Source: Marinobacterium profundum
GTDB taxonomy: Bacteria > Pseudomonadota > Gammaproteobacteria > Pseudomonadales > Balneatricaceae
DNA length: 35,000 bases
Reading direction: 5' to 3'
NCBI RefSeq assembly: GCF_001528745.1
Contig: NZ_BCNS01000158.1
Span: 1-35,000 of the forward strand
In this document: in pieces, positions 15,344 through 24,786 of the stretch
Position numbering within the stretch: the stretch's first letter is position 1
Layout: each line of letters starts with the position of its first letter
Program-made: the position numbers and the translations under genes
Notes under the pieces: generated by a model
What the model was told of the DNA's origin: nothing
The model's input: only the letters and a program-made list of their open reading frames with translations
Databases searched by the model: none

Positions 15344-16480
15344 TTATTGCAGCGTTACAGAGCCGTAGCTGGGCTCAGACTGGGCTTCTGTCAGCGCGGT
15401 CAGGGCGGTGGACGAGACCACATCACCCAGGCCACCGAACACAGTGCCCAGGTTACGAGACATAGGATCCAGCAGCACCTCGGCATTGCGCGCCACACGC
15501 ATGCCCATGCGCTCTTCACGGGGCGGAATCCCAATGTGTTCGCGGTAGCACTTGCTGAAATGCGGCGTCGAGACAAAACCACAGGCCGAAGCCACCTCGA
15601 TAATCGACATTGAGGTCTGCTTCAGCAACTGGCGAGCCTTGGTCAGGCGCAGCTTGAGGTAATAGCGCGATGGCGAGCACTGCAGGTATTTCTGAAACAA
15701 ACGCTCCAGCTGGCGCCGTGACAGACCCACGTAGCAGGCCAGCTGATCCAGTTCGATCGCCTCCTCCAGGTTCGCTTCCATCAGGGACACCACTTCTACC
15801 AGTTTGGGTTGAGTGGTCCCCAGCACGTGGCGCAGCGGTATGCGCTGATGGTCGGTTTCATTGCGAATGCGGTCGCAGATAAACATTTCCGAGATGGCTG
15901 CGGACAACTGGTAGCCATGCTCCTGCTTGATCATGTTGAGCATCATGTCCAGCGGCACTGTACCGCCGCTGCCGGTGAGGCGATCACGGTCGACCGAGAA
16001 CAGGCGATTGGTGCAATTCACCTTGGGGAAAGCTTCCTGCAGCGAAGCGATACATTCCCAGTGGGCGCTGCATTCGTAGCCGTTCATCAGACCAGCTTCA
16101 GCCAGAGCATAGGCGCCGGTGCAGATTCCGCCGAGCTTGCGCCCCTTGCGGCCCATGGACTGCAGCCAGGAAAGCTCACGCTTGCTGTAGCTGCGGGTAA
16201 TATTGACGCCGCCAGCCACAACTATGGTGTCCAGATCAAACGGATCTGTCATGGCGCCGTCGGGGGTAATCTGAATGCCATCACTGGCGCGCACAGGCTC
16301 ACCGCCTTCGGTGAGGGTATACCAGTTGTACAGCTCTTTGCCGCTTAGCTGGTTGGCCATGCGCAGAGGTTCAATCGCGGATGCCAGCGAAATCATCGTG
16401 AAGTTTTTAAGCAGCAGAAAACCGATGTTGCGGCTTTTGGGCTCGGCTGCGGCGCGGGTACCCGGGATAGAATCGTTCAT
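15344..16480 (-). CDS. gbdR: GbdR, AraC-family activator of glycine betaine catabolism
   Basis: This 378-residue regulator has an N-terminal DJ-1/PfpI (GATase1-like) ligand domain (about residues 15-190, with elbow GGICTGAYALAEAG). The C-terminal AraC DNA-binding domain has two helix-turn-helix units (LACYVGLSRRQLERLFQKY and IIEVASACGFVSTPHFSKCY). In Pseudomonas GbdR senses glycine betaine and dimethylglycine and activates gbcAB, dgcAB and downstream genes. The start is ATG 16480, 8 nt after GGAG; the frame extends 19 codons further without such a site. It is adjacent to the dgc operon on the same strand. About 35 residues after the HTH are unstructured and slightly longer than usual. Assignment as GbdR rather than a carnitine or arginine relative rests on context. 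Confidence 0.88.
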   Translation of the reverse strand: MNDSIPGTRAAAEPKSRNIGFLLLKNFTMISLASAIEPLRMANQLSGKELYNWYTLTEGGEPVRASDGIQITPDGAMTDPFDLDTIVVAGGVNITRSYSKRELSWLQSMGRKGRKLGGICTGAYALAEAGLMNGYECSAHWECIASLQEAFPKVNCTNRLFSVDRDRLTGSGGTVPLDMMLNMIKQEHGYQLSAAISEMFICDRIRNETDHQRIPLRHVLGTTQPKLVEVVSLMEANLEEAIELDQLACYVGLSRRQLERLFQKYLQCSPSRYYLKLRLTKARQLLKQTSMSIIEVASACGFVSTPHFSKCYREHIGIPPREERMGMRVARNAEVLLDPMSRNLGTVFGGLGDVVSSTALTALTEAQSEPSYGSVTLQ

Positions 16481-16904
16481 CGTTGGCTCCTTCAGCAACA
16501 CGCCCGTTGGTGTCGGTTGCTGAATCACGGCTAGCAATTGCTATGCCTATTTTTCTTATAATCACCACCGCAATCCAGATCACCTACAGGCGACCACGTT
16601 GCGGGTTGTGCATGTTTTAGGACCGCGCATCCGGCTTAAAATGCTGCGGCCTGCAGTTGGCGGGGCTCAGGCGCCGACTGACTCCTGCGGCGATACCGCA
16701 AGAGGCCCTGACTTTAGTCGTTTTTTGAGCAATAGGAAGCCATCAATATCACCTATACTGCAAATCATTATTGCGACTGAGCAATACACATAAAAAACTG
16801 TTATTTTTTATCGGTTTGAAAGAAAATCGGCGCCCGCCAAAAAAGGCCGGCAGATCCTATCACTCACCCTCTAATGCACCACATCAGAGCAAAGGCAGCC
16901 CTCC
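16481..16904. other. Divergent promoter region between gbdR and the LysR gene
   Basis: This 424-bp region is GC-rich on the gbdR side and AT-rich from about 16720. It holds the palindrome at 16769-16786 and the repeated word TGAGCAATA at 16726-16734 and 16778-16786. Promoters for both genes must lie here, but no single -35/-10 pair stands out. No gene was found in it. Confidence 0.45.
16769..16786 (+). promoter_or_regulatory. Candidate LysR-type operator
   Basis: TATTGC and GCAATA form a perfect inverted repeat with a 6-bp spacer. The word TGAGCAATA also occurs 52 bp upstream at 16726. The size and symmetry fit a LysR-family recognition site near the divergent LysR gene at 16905, which usually regulates itself. 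Confidence 0.4.
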
Positions 16905-17795
16905 ATGCACCGCTGGGAAAGTATTGAAGCCTTCATAGAGGTCGCTCGCCTGGGTAGCCTGTCGGCCGCAGCCACCAAACTTCGCGTCTCCAGCTCCCAT
17001 GTCAGCCGCCTGCTGAGTCACCTGGAACAGCGCCTCAACACCCAACTGCTGGTGCGCACTACAAGGCGCGTAACCCTGACCGAATCAGGCCAGTGGTTCT
17101 TCGAACAGAGCCAGACCCTGGCCGACGGCTTCAGCGAAGCCGAGCAGCAGATCACCAGTTTCAGCAACGAACCCCACGGCCTGCTGCGCGTCAGCTGCGG
17201 CTCCACCTTTGGCGAGCGCTACATAGGCCCCATGCTGACCCGCTTTATGCAGCAGCAGACACGTCTGAGCATGGATCTGAACCTGACCAACCGCACCGTG
17301 GATCTGATCAATGAAGGTTATGATCTGGCCATTCGACTGGGCACGCTGAAAGACTCCAACCTGGTGGCGCGCCGCCTCAGCGACAGACGCGAATACATCG
17401 TCGCCACAGCGAGTTACCTGGCCGCCAAGGGTGCGCCCCACAGCCTGCTGGATCTTGCCGGGCACAACTGCCTGCGAGGCTCGACCGCCAACTGGAGTTT
17501 CTGTGTCGCAGGCCAGCGCAAGGACGTCCGCGCCAACGGCAACTGGCACGCCAACTCAGGCGTACTGTTGCTCGAGGCCGCTTTGCAGGGACTGGGGCTG
17601 GCGTGCCTGCCCGACTATATAGTAGAGCCACACCTGAACAGCGGCGCTCTGGTCAGCGTACTGGACGAATTCCGTTGTCAGGACAGCGCCATCTGGGCTG
17701 TGTATCCCCGCAGCCGCCACCTGTCACCCAAAGTGCGTCACTGCATCGACTACCTGGTGGAAGCCTTCGAAAACCCCGACTGGCGCAAGCTATGA
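16905..17795 (+). CDS. LysR-family transcriptional regulator
   Basis: The 296-residue protein has a winged helix-turn-helix at residues 1-60 (SLSAAATKLRVSSSHVSRLL, then LNTQLLVRTTRRVTLTESG) and a periplasmic-binding-like effector domain from about residue 90. The sequence type (FEQSQTLADGFSEAEQQ, RVSCGSTFGERYI) is the CrgA/DsdC-like branch common in proteobacteria. It is transcribed divergently from gbdR and convergently with sdaA, with the heptad arrays R5/R6 between. The effector is unknown. Links to serine or one-carbon metabolism would rest on position only. The ribosome binding site (AAAGG) is weak and rather distant. Confidence 0.9.
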   Translation: MHRWESIEAFIEVARLGSLSAAATKLRVSSSHVSRLLSHLEQRLNTQLLVRTTRRVTLTESGQWFFEQSQTLADGFSEAEQQITSFSNEPHGLLRVSCGSTFGERYIGPMLTRFMQQQTRLSMDLNLTNRTVDLINEGYDLAIRLGTLKDSNLVARRLSDRREYIVATASYLAAKGAPHSLLDLAGHNCLRGSTANWSFCVAGQRKDVRANGNWHANSGVLLLEAALQGLGLACLPDYIVEPHLNSGALVSVLDEFRCQDSAIWAVYPRSRHLSPKVRHCIDYLVEAFENPDWRKL

Positions 17796-17812
17796 GGGGC
17801 TGGGCCAGAGGC

Positions 17813-17875
17813 AGGGGCTAGGGGCTAGAGGCTAGGGGCTAGGGGCTAGGGGCTAGAGGCTAGAAGTTAGTAGAA
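17813..17875 (+). repeat. Heptad repeat R5, unit AGGGGCT, after the LysR gene
   Basis: Seven AGGGGCT/AGAGGCT units run at 17813-17861, followed by the decayed copies AGAAGTT and AGTAGAA. It starts 18 nt past the LysR stop. On the mRNA strand GGGG tracts are separated by 3-nt CTA spacers, which can in principle form G-quadruplexes. Confidence 0.92.
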
Positions 17876-17903
17876 AGAAGAAAGAAGAAATCTTGCTGCT
17901 TTT

Positions 17904-17931
17904 ACCTAGCACCTCGCACCTCGACCCTCAC
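17904..17931 (-). repeat. Heptad repeat R6 directly after sdaA
   Basis: Plus-strand units ACCTAGC, ACCTCGC, ACCTCGA and CCCTCAC end 3 nt from the sdaA stop. In the gene's direction it reads GTGAGGG, TCGAGGT, GCGAGGT, GCTAGGT. It faces R5 in opposite polarity, so the two arrays can pair (GCTAGG with CCTAGC) between the convergent genes. Confidence 0.85.
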
Positions 17932-17934
17932 GAG

Positions 17935-19311
17935 TTAGCACTCGATGGCATTGACCGCCAGGCCGCCACGGGACGTTTCCTTGTACTTGTCCTGCATGTC
18001 GCGACCGGTTTCCAGCATGGTGCGGATAACCTTGTCCAGCGAGATGAAATGCTCGCCATCACCGCGCAGCGCCATCTGAGTCGCATTGATAGCCTTCATC
18101 GCCGCTATGGCATTGCGCTCAATACAGGGTACCTGCACCAGACCACCGACGGGGTCGCAGGTCAGACCCAGATTGTGCTCCAGCCCGATCTCGGCGGCGT
18201 TCTCCACCTGCTCAGGCGTGCCACCCATGACTTCAGTCAGACCCGCGGCCGCCATGGCACAGGCGGAACCCACCTCACCCTGGCAACCCACTTCGGCACC
18301 TGATATGGAAGCATTCTTCTTGCACAGGGTGCCCACGGCAGCGGCGGCAAGCAGGAAATCAACCACATCTTCTTCTGTGGCCTGATCCTTGAATCGCATG
18401 TAGTACATCAGCACCGCCGGGATAATGCCCGCTGCACCATTGGTCGGCGCCGTAACCATGCGCCCACCGGCAGCGTTTTCTTCATTCACCGCCAGCGCGT
18501 AGAGGTTAACCCAGTCCATGGCGCGCAGCGTCGAGCTGATCACGTTAGGCGCATCGGCACGCTGCAGTGAACGGTTCAAGCCCGGTGCACGCCGGCGTAC
18601 CTTGAGGCCGCCCGGCAATATGCCTTCCTGCTCCAGCCCCTTGGCAACGCAGTCCTGCATTGCCTGCCAGATAAGCTGCAGCCCGGCACGGGTTTCGGCT
18701 TCAGGGCGCCAGACCTTTTCGTTTTCCATCATCAGCTGACTGATGCGCAGACCGTGTACCTTGCACAGGCGCAGCAGTTCGACGGCATTGTTGAATTCGT
18801 AGGGCAGGCTGACCTGATGCACCAGGGGGGCACCGGCCATGGCTTCCTTCTCATCGATTACAAAACCGCCGCCCACTGAATAATAAGTATTGCTGAACAG
18901 CAGCTCGTCATGAGCATAGGCGCTCAGACGCATGGCGTTGGGATGGTAAGGCAGGCATTCTTCCAGCAACTGCATGTCGCGAGCCCAGTCGAAGGCAACA
19001 ACACGCTTGCCCATCAGCCGCAACTCACCATCGTTTTTCAGCGCCTCGATGGTGGGATCAATGATGTCCGGATCAATAGTTGCCGGGCGCTCACCCATAA
19101 GCCCCATGATGATAGCCTTGTCGGTACCATGGCCAATGCCAGTGGCACTCAGCGAACCGAAGAGTTCAACCTTCAGACGTGACACATCCGGTATCAGCGC
19201 CATGCCTTCAATATGGGCCGCAAACTCGGCGGCAGCACTCATGGGTCCCACGGTATGGGAGCTTGAAGGACCGACTCCGATCTTGAACAAATCAAATACG
19301 CTGATACCCAT
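17935..19311 (-). CDS. sdaA: L-serine ammonia-lyase, iron-sulfur type
   Basis: This 458-residue enzyme deaminates L-serine to pyruvate and ammonia in the cytosol. The start is ATG 19311 ([12 protein letters not shown]), preceded by GGAGG; the frame reaching 19422 has no such support and a Cys-rich leader unlike the family. The substrate loop [11 protein letters not shown] is near residue 12. Cysteines at 343 (EVGCQGEVG), 385 (LTCDPVGG) and 396 (VPCIERNA) equal the three 4Fe-4S ligands of E. coli SdaA in number and spacing. In betaine-using bacteria it completes the route betaine, glycine, serine, pyruvate. It is convergent with the LysR gene and divergent from fdhA. Confidence 0.95.
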   Translation of the reverse strand: MGISVFDLFKIGVGPSSSHTVGPMSAAAEFAAHIEGMALIPDVSRLKVELFGSLSATGIGHGTDKAIIMGLMGERPATIDPDIIDPTIEALKNDGELRLMGKRVVAFDWARDMQLLEECLPYHPNAMRLSAYAHDELLFSNTYYSVGGGFVIDEKEAMAGAPLVHQVSLPYEFNNAVELLRLCKVHGLRISQLMMENEKVWRPEAETRAGLQLIWQAMQDCVAKGLEQEGILPGGLKVRRRAPGLNRSLQRADAPNVISSTLRAMDWVNLYALAVNEENAAGGRMVTAPTNGAAGIIPAVLMYYMRFKDQATEEDVVDFLLAAAAVGTLCKKNASISGAEVGCQGEVGSACAMAAAGLTEVMGGTPEQVENAAEIGLEHNLGLTCDPVGGLVQVPCIERNAIAAMKAINATQMALRGDGEHFISLDKVIRTMLETGRDMQDKYKETSRGGLAVNAIEC

Positions 19312-19670
19312 GATGCCTCCGGCAAAACTGTCGTTATTATGAGCTGAAGCAGGCACTGGTACGCATCTCCCTGCCATCGTGCGGCAGGCCAGGCAATACT
19401 GACAGTCCTGTTCATATGACATGGATTATCTGCTTTGAAGGCCCTGCGCACTTGTCAGGCAGCGACCTCTATCTAGCGCAATTGCACCGCCATGTCTTAA
19501 ATAGGCATGTGAGCGACTCATTCAGACACATCCACAAGCACGCGAAGCACTAGGGTAGCAGGATGGATTCAGGCAGCCGCTGCAACACCGTCTTTGCCCG
19601 CAACAGCAAGAATCTGCAACAGGCCCGTCCATACTGGCTTTACACATAAAAATCAGAAGGAGTGTTGTCA
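19312..19670. other. Divergent region between sdaA and fdhA
   Basis: A 359-bp spacer that must contain promoters for both genes. A 6-bp-stem hairpin (CCTGCC 19370-19375 with GGCAGG 19383-19388) falls within the sdaA leader. I see no gene and no regulatory motif I can name. Confidence 0.4.
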
Positions 19671-20867
19671 ATGAGCAGCAACGCAAACCGCGGTGTCGTT
19701 TACAAAGGCGCCGGCAAAGTCGCCGTTGAATCCATCGCCTACCCGGAACTCGCCATCGGCAACCGCAAATGCGACCACGGCGTTATCCTTAAAGTCGTCA
19801 CCACCAACATCTGCGGCAGCGACCAGCACATGGTGCGCGGGCGCACCACCGCCGAAGAAGGCCTGGTACTGGGTCACGAAATCACCGGTATCGTGGTTGA
19901 GTGCGGCCGCGACGTCGAATTCATCCAGCAGGGCGACCTGGTGTCCGTGCCTTTCAACATTGCCTGCGGCCGCTGCCGTACCTGCAAGGAAGGCAAGACC
20001 GGTATTTGCCTGAACGTAAACCCTGCGCGCCCAGGGGCTGCCTACGGTTACGTCGACATGGGCGGCTGGGTCGGTGGCCAGGCCGAATACGTTATGGTGC
20101 CTTACGCGGACTTCAACCTGCTGAAATTCCCGGATGCTGACCAGGCCATGGAGAAGATCCGTGATCTGACCCTGTTGTCCGACATCTTCCCCACCGGTTT
20201 CCACGGCTGCGTCACCGCAGGCGTAGGCCCTGGCTCCACGGTGTACATCGCCGGTGCCGGCCCTGTGGGTCTCGCCGCTGCCGTCTCCGCGCACCTGCTG
20301 GGTGCCGCCTGCGTTATCGTTGGTGACATGGTGGAAGATCGTCTGGCCCAGGCCCGCAGCTTCGGCTGTGAAACCATCGACCTGACCCAGGAAGGCGATA
20401 TGGCCGACAAGATCGAAGCCATTCTGGGCGAACGTGAAGTTGATGCCTTTGTTGACTGCGTTGGCTTTGAAGCCCACGCCTGTGGTTGCAACCACGGCAA
20501 GGAAGCGCCGGCGACTGTGCTGAACTCCGCCATGAGCCTGACCCGCGCCGGCGGCCAGATCGGTATTCCCGGCCTGTACGTGACCGAAGATCCCGGTGCC
20601 GTGGACGAAGCCGCCAAGCAGGGCGCTCTGAGCATGCGCTTTGGTCTGGGCTGGGCCAAGTCCCACAGCTTCCACACCGGCCAGTGCCCGGTGATGAAGT
20701 ACCACCGTCCGCTGATGCAGGCCATCCTGTTCAACAAGGTGAAGATTGCCGATGCGGTTAACGTCGAAGTGATTTCGCTGGACCAGGCGCCTAACGGCTA
20801 CGCCGAATTCGATGGTGGTGCCGCCAAGAAGTACGTTATAGATCCGCACGGCACTGTTGCAGCCTGA
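19671..20867 (+). CDS. fdhA: Formaldehyde dehydrogenase, glutathione-independent
   Basis: This 398-residue zinc alcohol dehydrogenase-family enzyme has the exact length of Pseudomonas putida formaldehyde dehydrogenase. Catalytic-zinc residues C48 (NICGSDQH) and H69 (LGHE) and the structural zinc set C99, C102, C105 and C113 (CGRCRTCKEGKTGIC) are present. A Rossmann motif AGAGPVGLAAAVSAHLLGA follows. It oxidises formaldehyde to formate with NAD+. Here it would remove formaldehyde from DgcAB-type demethylation, as fdhA does beside the sox genes in P. aeruginosa. ATG 19671 is chosen because AAGGAG lies 8 nt upstream. The rare long insertion typical of the dismutating FDH subfamily (near 170-200, FPTGFHGCV) is present. 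Confidence 0.95.
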   Translation: MSSNANRGVVYKGAGKVAVESIAYPELAIGNRKCDHGVILKVVTTNICGSDQHMVRGRTTAEEGLVLGHEITGIVVECGRDVEFIQQGDLVSVPFNIACGRCRTCKEGKTGICLNVNPARPGAAYGYVDMGGWVGGQAEYVMVPYADFNLLKFPDADQAMEKIRDLTLLSDIFPTGFHGCVTAGVGPGSTVYIAGAGPVGLAAAVSAHLLGAACVIVGDMVEDRLAQARSFGCETIDLTQEGDMADKIEAILGEREVDAFVDCVGFEAHACGCNHGKEAPATVLNSAMSLTRAGGQIGIPGLYVTEDPGAVDEAAKQGALSMRFGLGWAKSHSFHTGQCPVMKYHRPLMQAILFNKVKIADAVNVEVISLDQAPNGYAEFDGGAAKKYVIDPHGTVAA

Positions 20868-20894
20868 GACTGACCGGGGACAAGCTAAAGGAGC

Positions 20895-20950
20895 GAGGGG
20901 CGAGGGGCGAGGGGCGAGGGGCGAGGGGCGAGGGGCGAGGGGCGAGGAAA
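20895..20950 (+). repeat. Heptad repeat R7, unit GAGGGGC, after fdhA
   Basis: Seven perfect GAGGGGC units at 20895-20943 end in a decayed GAGGAAA. It starts 28 nt past the fdhA stop and before its terminator, so it is transcribed. GGGG tracts spaced by CGA could form G-quadruplexes in the mRNA 3' region. Confidence 0.95.
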
Positions 20951-20980
20951 ATCTTCCCTGAGCCAAAAAGGTACAACTAG

Positions 20981-21015
20981 AAAGCCCCGCCGGGTTTAAC
21001 CGGGCGGGGCTTTTT
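20981..21015 (+). terminator. Rho-independent terminator of fdhA
   Basis: AAAGCCCCGCC (20981-20991) pairs with GGCGGGGCTTT (21003-21013), and TTTTT follows at 21011-21015. Nearly the same hairpin occurs at 30782-30815 after the TRAP gene. Confidence 0.9.
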
Positions 21016-21068
21016 ATTTATGCATTTATCGCCGCTGATCACATCATCGTGACCCGCGGCCAAGCCAT

Positions 21069-21233
21069 TCAAAACGGCGGCCGTCGTCCTGCGATAAAGA
21101 ATACTATCGACAGAATCAGGCCCACGACAAACAGTATCCAGGCGATGTTGACCGCCGTACCGGCAATACCCGAAAAACCCAGTACAGCCGCAATAATCGC
21201 AACAATCAGAAAAGTTACTGCCCAGCCAAACAT
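21069..21233 (-). CDS. DUF1328/YtjA-family small membrane protein
   Basis: A 54-residue protein with two membrane segments ([19 protein letters not shown] and [20 protein letters not shown]) around a short SGIAG turn, ending in the typical charged GRRPPF. This is the DUF1328 family of small inner-membrane proteins, often seen near stress and envelope genes; function unknown. ATG 21233 is used because AAGGAG lies 6 nt upstream; the open frame to 21296 lacks this. It is divergent from the two-component operon, and its type fits the envelope theme of that region. Confidence 0.88.
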   Translation of the reverse strand: MFGWAVTFLIVAIIAAVLGFSGIAGTAVNIAWILFVVGLILSIVFFIAGRRPPF

Positions 21234-21411
21234 AGCAATCTCCTTATGTTTATTGACGGGATAGATGCCAAAACCCTGCATGTATCCATCAGGCACAATC
21301 GATGCCAGTTCGCTATGTTGTTCACTTTCAAAGATTATTTTTCCAGTGCCCGCTGCAATGCTGAGGCATCGGGTGATAGCCCCCGCTTTGGCGGGTCTTA
21401 TCCCGACGCCT

Positions 21412-21431
21412 GGGTCATATGCCCCTGACCC
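21412..21431 (+). promoter_or_regulatory. Candidate enhancer-binding site upstream of the kinase gene
   Basis: GGGTCA-N8-TGACCC is a perfect inverted repeat whose centre contains ATATGCCCC. The 13-bp word GGT(C/G)ATATGCCCC recurs in reverse orientation at 24561-24573, upstream of the BON operon. It lies about 61-80 bp before the -24 element, the usual place for an enhancer-binding protein site. Confidence 0.5.
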
Positions 21432-21490
21432 GTCTCAGCGGCAGCCGTTCGGTTTAACTTTTCCCTATTGATATCAATCGGTTCTGAACC

Positions 21491-21506
21491 TGGCACTGAG
21501 GGTGCA
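21491..21506 (+). promoter_or_regulatory. Sigma-54 (-24/-12) promoter of the kinase/regulator operon
   Basis: TGGCACTGAGGGTGCA has the GG and GC dinucleotides exactly 10 bp apart and a perfect TGGCAC -24 half. The expected start is near 21517, giving a leader of about 120 nt. A sigma-54 promoter before its own activator gene implies positive autoregulation. Confidence 0.7.
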
Positions 21507-21637
21507 TCCGCTTTAGATCGAGCACGGCATAACCGCCTTATAAACCCATAAAGCTACACTGGTTACCGAGGTGCAGACTTCTTGTGCCACAACAGCCGCC
21601 GCCACAGGGCAACCGACAACAACAGGGCGAGGTTCAA

Positions 21638-23078
21638 ATGCGAGGTCTGCGATTCTTACTAACAGGTTCTGTCTGGCTGCTGTCGGCAACAGCCCTGCTG
21701 TTACTTATCACCAGTTTTGGACTGCTGACCTACGGCGCGTCACGCAATATTGAGCGCATCCCGTCCCTGGAAAAGCATCTTAACTACGTGGTGGCTATCG
21801 AGCTGGCCGCAGGGGAAGTCCGTACCCAGCGCGTCAATCTGCAGGAAGCCGACGGCGGGTATCTGGACCCTGCCGGCTTTGATACGTTGCTGCAACAACT
21901 GCACGAGCTGGCCACATCCGACGCCTACCGCATGGATACGACCCCCGCCAGCATGGATCATGCGCTAAAACAGCTGGTGCAGTTCGACGGTTACAGCCCG
22001 GTTCCCCTGGATACGGCCTCGTCCGCGCTGCGTGGCGCCCTGAACCAGGAACTGCTGGCCCACGAAATACTGCTCAGTGCTTTTCAGAGCGGAGCCAGGC
22101 GCGAACTGCTCATCGCCTTTGGTCTGGCTATTGGTCTGCTGCTGATCTCCGCCCTCCTCTGGGCCCGGGTGCGCCAGCGCGTCCTCAGGCCACTGCATAA
22201 CCTCAGCAGCCAAATGACGCTGCTGGCCCGGCATGACTTCAGCGAACTGCCTGTGGATGAAACCGATCCTATGCTGTACCCGATGATCAATAAATATAAC
22301 CTCATGGTGCAGCGCCTGAAAAAACTTGAGCAGGCTCAAAAGCTGCGCCAGGACAGCCTCACCCGGGAGGTTCGCAGTGCCACCTACATGCTGTTGCAGC
22401 AGCAGCGCAGACTCTCCCAGGCTGAACGTCTGGGCGCCATCGGAGAAGTTGCGGCGGGGGTTGCCCATGAACTGCGCAACCCCCTTACCAGTGTCCAGAT
22501 GGCGCTGGACAACCTGCGTCATGATGTCCAGGGAGCCGATCTGACGGAACGGGTTGAGATGATCAATGACGAGGTTAAACGTGCCACACGACAACTGAAT
22601 CAGTTGCTGGATCAGGCCCGACAGCGGCCCGAGGTTCCGGTCATGCTGGATATCCGCGAAGAGTGCGAGAGCCTGATCACCCTGGCTGGCTACCAGCTGC
22701 ACGAAAATGTCAGTATCGACTGTGATGTCACGGACAATCTGCGCTGCCTGCTGCCCCACTCCCAGCTGCGGCAAATGCTGCTGAACCTGCTGCTTAATGC
22801 CGGACAAACACTGGGCAGCAACCAGGGCCAGATACTGTTGCAGGCCAGGCGCCTGGAGCAAATGCTCGAAATCACCGTCAAGGACAGCGGGCCAGGCTTC
22901 TCCCAGGCCATGCTGGACACCGGCATTAAACCCTTCTGCTCCTGGCGCGCTGGAGGCACCGGGCTGGGGCTGGTCATGGTGCGCCGTTTTACCGCTGACC
23001 TGGGCGGCGAACTACGCTTAAGCAACCACAACGAGGGCGGCGCCTGTGTAACCCTGAGGCTGCCGTACAAAGAGGCCA

Positions 23079-23086
<8 letters not shown>
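21638..23086 (+). CDS. Membrane sensor histidine kinase
   Basis: This 482-residue kinase (ATG 21638, GAGG 5 nt upstream) has a first membrane helix at about residues 8-30 (LLSATALLLLITSFGLLTYG). A periplasmic region of about 130 residues follows, then a second helix at about 161-183 and a HAMP-like linker (RPLHNLSSQMTLLARHDFSEL). The catalytic core has phospho-acceptor His277 in VAHELRNPLTSVQM, N-box NLLLNAGQ, G1 DSGPGF and G2 GGTGLGLVMV. No PAS domain is present, so the signal is probably read in the periplasm. It shares 8 bp with the response regulator gene. The signal is unknown; the target genes suggest envelope or membrane stress. Confidence 0.93.
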
Positions 23087-24491
<1,405 letters not shown>

Positions 24492-24523
24492 CAAGGCCCT
24501 GACAGTTCAGACAGGATAAGGGG

Positions 24524-24573
24524 GATATGTCACTACTGGCGCTGGGGCATTTCCCCCACCGGGGCATATCACC
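24524..24573 (+). promoter_or_regulatory. Candidate enhancer-binding sites upstream of the BON operon
   Basis: On the minus strand, 24573-24561 reads GGTGATATGCCCC, matching the site at 21412-21431 at 12 of 13 positions. A weaker direct copy, GATATGTC, lies at 24524-24531. Both lie 50-100 bp before the -24 element at 24621. The layout fits dimers of the neighbouring NtrC-type regulator. Confidence 0.5.
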
Positions 24574-24620
24574 ACCCTCCAAAATACCTCAACTCATTGT
24601 TATTAAAGATAATTAATAGT

Positions 24621-24636
24621 TGGCATTCATACTGCA
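24621..24636 (+). promoter_or_regulatory. Sigma-54 (-24/-12) promoter of the envelope operon
   Basis: TGGCATTCATACTGCA has GG and GC exactly 10 bp apart, with a TGGCA -24 half and TGCA at -12. The expected start is near 24647, giving a leader of about 140 nt to the BON gene. An AT-rich, IHF-like stretch precedes it. Confidence 0.7.
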
Positions 24637-24786
24637 ATACACTTCCCAGGCCTGCCCTTTTTCATAACGTCACAGGCAACCCTGACCGGGCAGACCGGTC
24701 TGTGACACCGCTGCGACACAACGCCCGCACCGATCGACCAACCGGGCACCGCAGCGGATCGAACCGAACCATCGGAGGCAAATGCC

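Larger units (their letters stand above)
21234..21637. other. Regulatory region of the two-component operon
   Basis: A 404-bp spacer between divergent genes. It holds the candidate regulator site at 21412-21431, the palindrome ATTGATATCAAT at about 21467-21478 and the -24/-12 promoter at 21491-21506. An IHF-like TATCAATCGGTT lies next to the promoter. No gene was found. Confidence 0.6.

Noticed and set aside
20895-20943. Possible CRISPR or telomere-like array
   Set aside because: Units are contiguous 7-mers with no spacers and no cas genes nearby; it is a simple tandem repeat.
19668-20966. 432-codon open frame on the minus strand
   Set aside because: Antisense to fdhA; its N-terminus is only the translated R7 repeat (proline/serine/alanine-leucine repeats), so it is not a gene.
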